From contig JAKNDB010000109.1 of the NCBI GenBank assembly GCA_024305405.1, positions 434,001 to 498,000 on the forward strand: 64,000 nucleotides of DNA, in the 5' to 3' direction. Below, in pieces: positions 63,601 through 64,000 of this stretch. Each line of letters opens with the position of its first letter. Position 1 is the stretch's first letter. The position numbers were made by a program, and so were the translations under genes. A model generated the notes under the pieces. The model was not told the DNA's origin. It saw only the letters and a program-made list of their open reading frames with translations, and ran no database searches. The DNA is from Dirofilaria immitis. Its lineage: Eukaryota; Nematoda; Chromadorea; Rhabditida; Onchocercidae.

Positions 63601-64000
63601 TCAATTTTAAATTTGGATTTCAAATAATTCGAATTTTAAATTTGAATTCGAATAACTTGAATTTCAAGTTTGAATTCGGAATAATTTGGATTTTAAATTT
63701 TGATTTTAAATAATTTAAATTCCAAAAATTAAGGCATATTTTTAAATGCATTTATGTATTATTTCTAGGAAGAACTTATTGCTTGTTAATTAATTTGGAG
63801 TAAATAAATAAAATGAATTATATTAAATATATGCAAAAATAAGTATTTAATATTCGAAATTCGATTTTAAGTTTTTGACATTTTTTCTATTATAGCATTA
63901 CTAATATTATAATATAAATTAAAATTTAATACTTAAAATTATCAAAAATTAATGCTTATAAATTATATTATAGGGTTCATATACAGCAAAATTAGGCTCT
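44914..64000 (+). CDS. Uninflatable-like extracellular mosaic protein (CTLD-LDLa-CUB-sushi-EGF-discoidin-HYR-EphR); runs off right edge
   Basis: At least 35 exons with consistent phases; most extracellular modules start with the phase-1 junctions typical of shuffled domains. Domain order read from the exons: C-type lectin, LDL-receptor A, three CUB, four sushi, calcium-binding-type EGF, discoidin, EGF, about four sushi, discoidin, two HYR, a sushi-like Cys block, an unassigned block, then ephrin-receptor-like Cys repeats. The block entries give coordinates. Known by comparison (from memory): Drosophila Uninflatable has this same set in about this order, followed by many EGFs, a laminin-G domain and a transmembrane segment; it is an apical epithelial protein that affects tracheal inflation and Notch signalling. 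SVEP1 shares several modules but begins with a VWA domain, so it fits less well. Apparent single-base frame breaks: 51387, 52679, 54414, 56433, 59437, 60691 and 61724. The start codon and signal peptide are not identified. Confidence 0.85.
45218..45352. repeat. (ATT)n tract in a lectin-exon intron
   Basis: Interrupted ATT triplets. ORFs through it are simple-sequence translation. Confidence 0.9.
46338..46390. repeat. (GA)n microsatellite in intron
   Basis: A GAGA run of about 16 units with flanking GAAA interruptions. Confidence 0.9.
46778..48245 (+). other. Intron between the lectin and LDLa exons
   Basis: About 1.5 kb. It holds poly-A/T runs and, at about 47580-47900, a loose repetition of 'ATTACAGTAA(A)TTT(G)GTGATATTGCATAC', perhaps six decayed copies of roughly 50 bp. 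Confidence 0.6.
48590..48620. repeat. (ATT)n microsatellite
   Basis: About ten uninterrupted ATT units within the intron before CUB1. Confidence 0.9.
48990..51435 (+). other. Three CUB domains
   Basis: CUB1: exons 48990-49129 and 49979-50189 ([40 protein letters not shown]). CUB2: 50286-50428 and 50717-50918 ([40 protein letters not shown]). CUB3: 51012-51190 and 51271-51435 ([19 protein letters not shown]). CUB3 has one apparent missing T near 51387. Confidence 0.87.
49576..49673. repeat. (CA)n microsatellite
   Basis: Interrupted ACAC/CACG repeats of about 100 bp in the CUB1 intron. The Cys/Val ORF on the minus strand is a repeat artefact. Confidence 0.95.
51597..51672. repeat. (ATT)n microsatellite next to the sushi 1 acceptor
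   Basis: About 25 near-perfect ATT units ending about 25 bp before the exon at 51696. Confidence 0.95.
51696..53595 (+). other. Four sushi (CCP) domains and a calcium-binding-type EGF
   Basis: Sushi 1 51696-51878 ([26 protein letters not shown]), sushi 2 51982-52164 ([24 protein letters not shown]), sushi 3 52566-52748 (one missing G near 52679), sushi 4 plus EGF in one exon 53308-53595 ([19 protein letters not shown], then [31 protein letters not shown]). DIDEC plus the N-x4-GGYxCxC pattern fits calcium binding. Confidence 0.87.
52198..52385. repeat. Intronic minisatellite, 41-51 bp unit, about four copies
   Basis: The unit 'AATAATATCCTAAAATTTCG' followed by 'AGGTATTTCT(C/T)GGGATATTTT' is repeated. 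The last two copies carry an extra 'AATATTTT'. Confidence 0.9.
53856..56628 (+). other. Discoidin domain 1, EGF 2 and a sushi domain
   Basis: Discoidin: exons 53856-53945, 54327-54507, 54983-55139, ending [12 protein letters not shown], the usual RLEL-GC style close of F5/8 type C domains. EGF: 55277-55410 ([27 protein letters not shown]). Sushi: 56303-56468 and 56559-56628 ([26 protein letters not shown]). Apparent indels lie near 54414 (A run) and 56433 (extra T). Confidence 0.8.
55721..56225. repeat. Intronic minisatellite, about 110-120 bp unit, 4-5 copies
   Basis: Each unit reads 'TTTCTTCGAAGTATTACTAC', 'TACTTCTTGATTATG(T/C)AGT', 'GAGAAATTAATCATTGATTA' and 'TTACATTGATAATTATGATA', then 'AGAAAAATTTTAA'. 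One internal copy is truncated at about 55995-56030. It ends some 75 bp before the exon at 56303. Confidence 0.92.
56939..59091 (+). other. Sushi domains and discoidin domain 2
   Basis: Exons 56939-57058, 57500-57666, 57892-58018, 58119-58369, 58490-58687, 58909-59091. Sushi marks: [63 protein letters not shown]. The discoidin begins near [19 protein letters not shown] and closes with [20 protein letters not shown] and LQGC, resembling discoidin 1. Confidence 0.82.
58724..58885. repeat. Tandem duplication in the discoidin 2 intron
   Basis: Two copies of roughly 85-90 bp start with 'TTTCAAAATCGATCAATCGATAA' (first 20 bases identical) and continue 'GAATGAAATTTATAATATAT'. The ATCGATCAATCGAT core is a perfect 14-mer palindrome apart from its centre. 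Confidence 0.85.
59331..60846 (+). other. Two HYR domains and a sushi-like Cys block
   Basis: HYR1 59331-59620 ([36 protein letters not shown]; an extra T near 59437). HYR2 59709-59960 ([33 protein letters not shown]). Cys block 60567-60846 ([13 protein letters not shown], then a frame break near 60691 in an A run, then [12 protein letters not shown]). Confidence 0.8.
60125..60590. repeat. Intronic tandem repeat whose last unit overlaps the next exon
   Basis: Three to four decayed units of about 120-150 bp share 'GATTAAAGGTCAAAAGTTAG', 'AAGTTAAGAAATTGTCATAA', 'TTAAATTATTAAATTTAAGT' and then 'ATTCAAACTTCATAACAAGA' followed by TCATGTTTA. In the last unit the same place reads as the acceptor TTTATAG and the first codons of the exon at 60567. 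Confidence 0.75.
61708..64000 (+). other. Unassigned block and ephrin-receptor-like Cys repeats
   Basis: Exons 61708-61938 (one missing T near 61724) and 62349-62519 form a block with few Cys that I cannot assign. Exons 63150-63305, 63468-63589 and 63974 onward carry GCC2/GCC3-type repeats: [53 protein letters not shown] and a further GSYTAK start cut by the window end. Confidence 0.8.

Noticed and set aside
44914..64000. SVEP1 orthologue
   Set aside because: It shares sushi, EGF, HYR and ephrin-receptor-like modules, but the N-terminal lectin-LDLa-CUB series and the discoidin domains fit Uninflatable better.
1..64000. tRNA, rRNA, CRISPR or bacterial-endosymbiont insertions
   Set aside because: I looked for T-loop-like motifs, regular spaced repeats and GC-shifted bacterial-style ORFs and saw none that held up. 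A tRNAscan and a Wolbachia search would settle it.

Overview
This window looks like nuclear DNA from a nematode, probably a parasitic (filarial/spirurid-like) species. The species call is inference. It rests on very AT-rich DNA, many short exons with strict GT-AG introns ending in TTTTAG or TTTCAG, probable spliced-leader acceptors directly before start codons, one close gene pair with operon-like spacing, and animal protein families throughout. I see no bacterial, viral or transposon genes.

Layout. (1) 147-3940, minus: the 5' part of an animal haem-peroxidase-like secreted protein that runs off the left edge; it lacks the canonical distal histidine. (2) 3941-14004: about 10 kb of AT-rich, repeat-laden DNA with at most one doubtful small ORF pair. 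(3) 14005-18059, minus: a COQ8/ADCK3-type UbiB kinase-like protein of ubiquinone biosynthesis. (4) 18060-20776: divergent promoter region. (5) 20777-34615, plus: intersectin, with two EH domains, a coiled coil, five SH3 domains and, after a 4.4 kb intron, a DH-PH-C2 module. (6) 35021-37766, plus: an erlin (SPFH) gene 405 bp downstream, probably in an operon with intersectin. (7) 38345-39388, minus: a Ly-6/uPAR-like three-finger GPI protein. (8) 39389-44913: intergenic/5' region with microsatellites and one minisatellite. (9) 44914 to the right edge, plus: a huge extracellular mosaic protein (C-type lectin, LDLa, 3 CUB, many sushi, EGF, 2 discoidin, 2 HYR, ephrin-receptor-like repeats) whose domain order resembles Drosophila Uninflatable.

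The most interesting signal is the long-form intersectin. Exon phases match exactly across the 4.4 kb intron, the first two DH exons have no Met in frame, and the donor site carries an in-frame stop. Retaining the intron would therefore give a short intersectin, and splicing it would give the RhoGEF long form.

A second pervasive signal concerns sequence quality. Well-conserved exons in four genes are broken by single-base indels, mostly in A or T runs, more than 25 in total. The splice sites and flanking frames are otherwise intact, so I read these as assembly/read errors rather than pseudogenes. Any automatic ORF call here will be fragmented. All exon coordinates were read by eye from splice signals, phase and remembered family sequences, with no alignment or database search.
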